Below are positions 5,311 through 6,568 of a stretch of 6,568 bases of DNA, piece after piece. The stretch covers positions 1 through 6,568 of the forward strand of contig JBLHLB010000235.1 of assembly GCA_047618505.1 (NCBI GenBank), given 5' to 3'. How positions within the stretch are numbered: position 1 is the stretch's first letter; each line of letters starts with the position of its first letter. Position numbers and translations under genes: made by a program. This DNA is from JBLHLB01 sp047618505. GTDB lineage: Bacteria; Planctomycetota; UBA1135; GCA-002686595. The notes beneath the pieces are model-generated. The model ran no database searches and was not told where the DNA came from. It saw nothing but the letters and a program-made list of their open reading frames with translations.

Positions 5311-6054
5311 ATGCCGAACGGAAGCAAGACCATTGTCGTGATGCCCGCCTACAAGGCGGCTGCGACCCTCGAACGTTGCTTCGAGGCTATCCCTAAGGAT
5401 GCCGTCGACGAGATCATCGTCGTTGACGACAAAAGCCCGGACAACACGGTCGAGGTCGCCAAGAAACTTCCGGTTACGTTGATCGAGCACGAGGTCAATA
5501 CCGGCTATGGCGGGAACCAGAAGACCTGCTACAAGGCGGCTCTTGAGCGCGGCGCGGACTTCGTTGTGATGATCCATGCGGACGATCAGTACGACGCGCG
5601 CATGATCGGTCCGGCCGTTGAGGTGCTGCGCTTGGAGAACTGCGACGTAGTCCTTGGCAATCGCATCCGCACACGCAGCGAAGCGCTCAAGGGTGGCATG
5701 CCCTTCGTGAAGTACATGTCAAACCGTGGCCTGACCGTGGTCGAGAATATGCTCTCCGGGCAAAATCTAGGGGAGTGGCACTCAGGCTTCCGGGCCTACA
5801 ACCGCAAGGTGCTCGAGACCGTGCCCTTTGAGCGTAACTCGGACAACTTCGTATTCGACTCGCAGTTCCTAGTGCAGTGTGTGCACTTTGGATTCAAGCT
5901 CGGAGATGTGCCCGTTCCTGTGCGCTACTTCGACGAGGCCAGCTCCATCAGTCTCTGGGCCTCAACCGTGTACGCGAGCCAGACGGTGGGCACCTTCAGC
6001 CGCTGGATGCTGCACAAGATGGGGATGCGGTCGGAGTTGTTCGAAGCCAAGTGA
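5311..6054 (+). CDS. GT2 glycosyltransferase, DPM1-like (polyprenyl-phosphate sugar synthase type)
   Basis: Predicted cytoplasmic or membrane-surface GT-A enzyme (247 aa) that transfers a sugar from a nucleotide donor, probably to polyprenyl phosphate. It opens with IVVMPAYKAAATLERC (8-23), then the donor-site motif EIIVVDDKSPDNT (34-46), NTGYGGNQKT (63-72), and the metal-binding HADDQYDA around 89-96 (D91, D92). GNRIRTR follows at 116-122, then the acceptor-side motif WHSGFRAYN near 156-164 and NFVFDSQFLVQ near 179-189. No C-terminal membrane helices are seen, as in minimal DPM1 enzymes. ATG 5311 is the only possible start after the preceding in-frame TGA, although no Shine-Dalgarno is visible. 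Third codon positions look richer in C/G than in the neighbours, which may mean higher expression or different ancestry. A product of this kind would be a suitable donor for the nearby GT39 enzyme (inference). Confidence 0.9.
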   Translation: MPNGSKTIVVMPAYKAAATLERCFEAIPKDAVDEIIVVDDKSPDNTVEVAKKLPVTLIEHEVNTGYGGNQKTCYKAALERGADFVVMIHADDQYDARMIGPAVEVLRLENCDVVLGNRIRTRSEALKGGMPFVKYMSNRGLTVVENMLSGQNLGEWHSGFRAYNRKVLETVPFERNSDNFVFDSQFLVQCVHFGFKLGDVPVPVRYFDEASSISLWASTVYASQTVGTFSRWMLHKMGMRSELFEAK

Positions 6055-6088
6055 GGCCCCGGGGAAGCGGGTTCGTTACCCTTGGGCC

Positions 6089-6568
6089 ATGAAGCCCCTG
6101 CCCCCGAAGCTTGTCCTGGGAAAGTCTGTTGGTGTGCTCAGTATGGACAGTCTGGTCAGTGTGGTCAGTGTGATTGGTTTTGGGGCGCTGTTCATTGCCG
6201 CTTGCACCTCGCCTGGGGATGAAGTGGGTGGAGCGAGTGAAAAGGAAGATGTCCAGGCAATCGGGGGCGCGGCGGCTGATGCCAGCGCGCAATGGTTGTG
6301 GGGCGAGGGCGAACCTCAGGCGAATCAAGTGCTTTGGTTCGAGCGCACCTTTGAGCTGCCTTTCCAAGCCGCGGGAGTGACGCTTGAGTGCGGTGCGGAC
6401 AACATCATGGATGTGGAGCTCGATGGGGAGATCATCGCTGTCTCGCAGGCATGGGAGACGCCGGTACGGCAGGTGATTGAAACGAACAGCCCCAAGCTGA
6501 ATCTCTTCGGACCCGGCCGGCACCACCTGCGGGTGCGCGTGGAGAACGGTGGCGGACCCGCTGGGCTT
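6089..6568 (+). CDS. Lipoprotein with N-terminal beta-sandwich domain, 3'-truncated by the window edge
   Basis: The frame is open from ATG 6089 to the last base (160 codons). Residues 1-38 form a signal peptide with Lys at 2, 7 and 12, a hydrophobic stretch, and lipobox I36-A-A-C39. A low-complexity Gly/Ala/Asp/Glu linker runs to about 66. From AQWLWGEG (67-74) the pattern FERTFELP (84-91), VELDGEIIAV near 110-119, GRHHLRVRVENGGGPAGL (143-160) resembles the jelly-roll, carbohydrate-binding-like domain of planctomycete secreted proteins, where it often precedes cytochrome c or DUF1549/DUF1553 modules. What follows here is unseen. ATG 6143 is an alternative start but would lose the positive n-region. 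No Shine-Dalgarno is evident. It lies 34 bases after the GT2 gene, so co-transcription is possible. Confidence 0.78.
   Translation, partial: MKPLPPKLVLGKSVGVLSMDSLVSVVSVIGFGALFIAACTSPGDEVGGASEKEDVQAIGGAAADASAQWLWGEGEPQANQVLWFERTFELPFQAAGVTLECGADNIMDVELDGEIIAVSQAWETPVRQVIETNSPKLNLFGPGRHHLRVRVENGGGPAGL
6134..6178 (+). repeat. Degenerate 9-bp tandem array within the signal-peptide codons
   Basis: Five consecutive 9-base units: GTGCTCAGT, ATGGACAGT, CTGGTCAGT, GTGGTCAGT, GTGATTGGT. The third and fourth differ by one base and four of five end in CAGT. In frame they encode VLS-MDS-LVS-VVS-VIG, so the array supplies part of the hydrophobic core of the lipoprotein signal. The period of nine keeps the frame if copy number changes. 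The complementary strand gives a HTDHTDQT-like peptide that is not a gene. Confidence 0.65.

Noticed and set aside
5254..5313. Read-through of TGA joining the sulfatase-like and GT2 proteins, which share a frame with an open spacer
   Set aside because: The GT2 start motif follows its own ATG, the two enzymes act on opposite sides of the membrane, and no recoding element is evident.

Overview
The window reads as a high-GC, Gram-negative-type bacterial chromosome segment, most likely from the Planctomycetota or a near relative. This is an inference from gene content: a planctomycete-style sialate O-acetylesterase, two predicted lipoproteins, a sulfatase-fold enzyme, a beta-sandwich lipoprotein of the type fused to cytochrome or DUF1553 modules in that phylum, frequent absence of Shine-Dalgarno sequences, and a sigma-54 promoter. 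No rRNA or other strong taxonomic marker is present.

Layout. Positions 1-1083 hold the 3' part of a sialate O-acetylesterase (SASA/SGNH fold) whose 5' end lies outside the window. A 71-residue, two-helix membrane protein (1506 down to 1291, minus strand) faces it tail to tail. It has its own Shine-Dalgarno and a near-perfect sigma-54 -24/-12 promoter. A 327-base gene-free stretch then separates it from a divergent tRNA-Cys (GCA) gene at 1834-1908. The tRNA is followed by two hairpins with shared arm sequence, the first with a T-tract like an intrinsic terminator, and by a 48-bp tandem duplication that is G-rich on the plus strand and contains G-quadruplex motifs.

From 2192 four genes run on the plus strand. 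They are a GT39/PMT-family (GT-C) membrane glycosyltransferase, a sulfatase-superfamily lipoprotein overlapping it by four bases with a TTG start, a soluble DPM1-like GT2 glycosyltransferase, and the first 160 codons of another lipoprotein that runs off the end. The last gene is open at the window edge.

How the genes may work together (inference). The GT2 enzyme would load a sugar onto polyprenyl phosphate in the cytoplasm. The GT39 enzyme would use such a lipid-linked sugar outside the inner membrane. The lipoprotein hydrolase/transferase would then act on the envelope glycan or another ester substrate in the periplasm. The strongest regulatory signal is the sigma-54 promoter in front of the small membrane protein.
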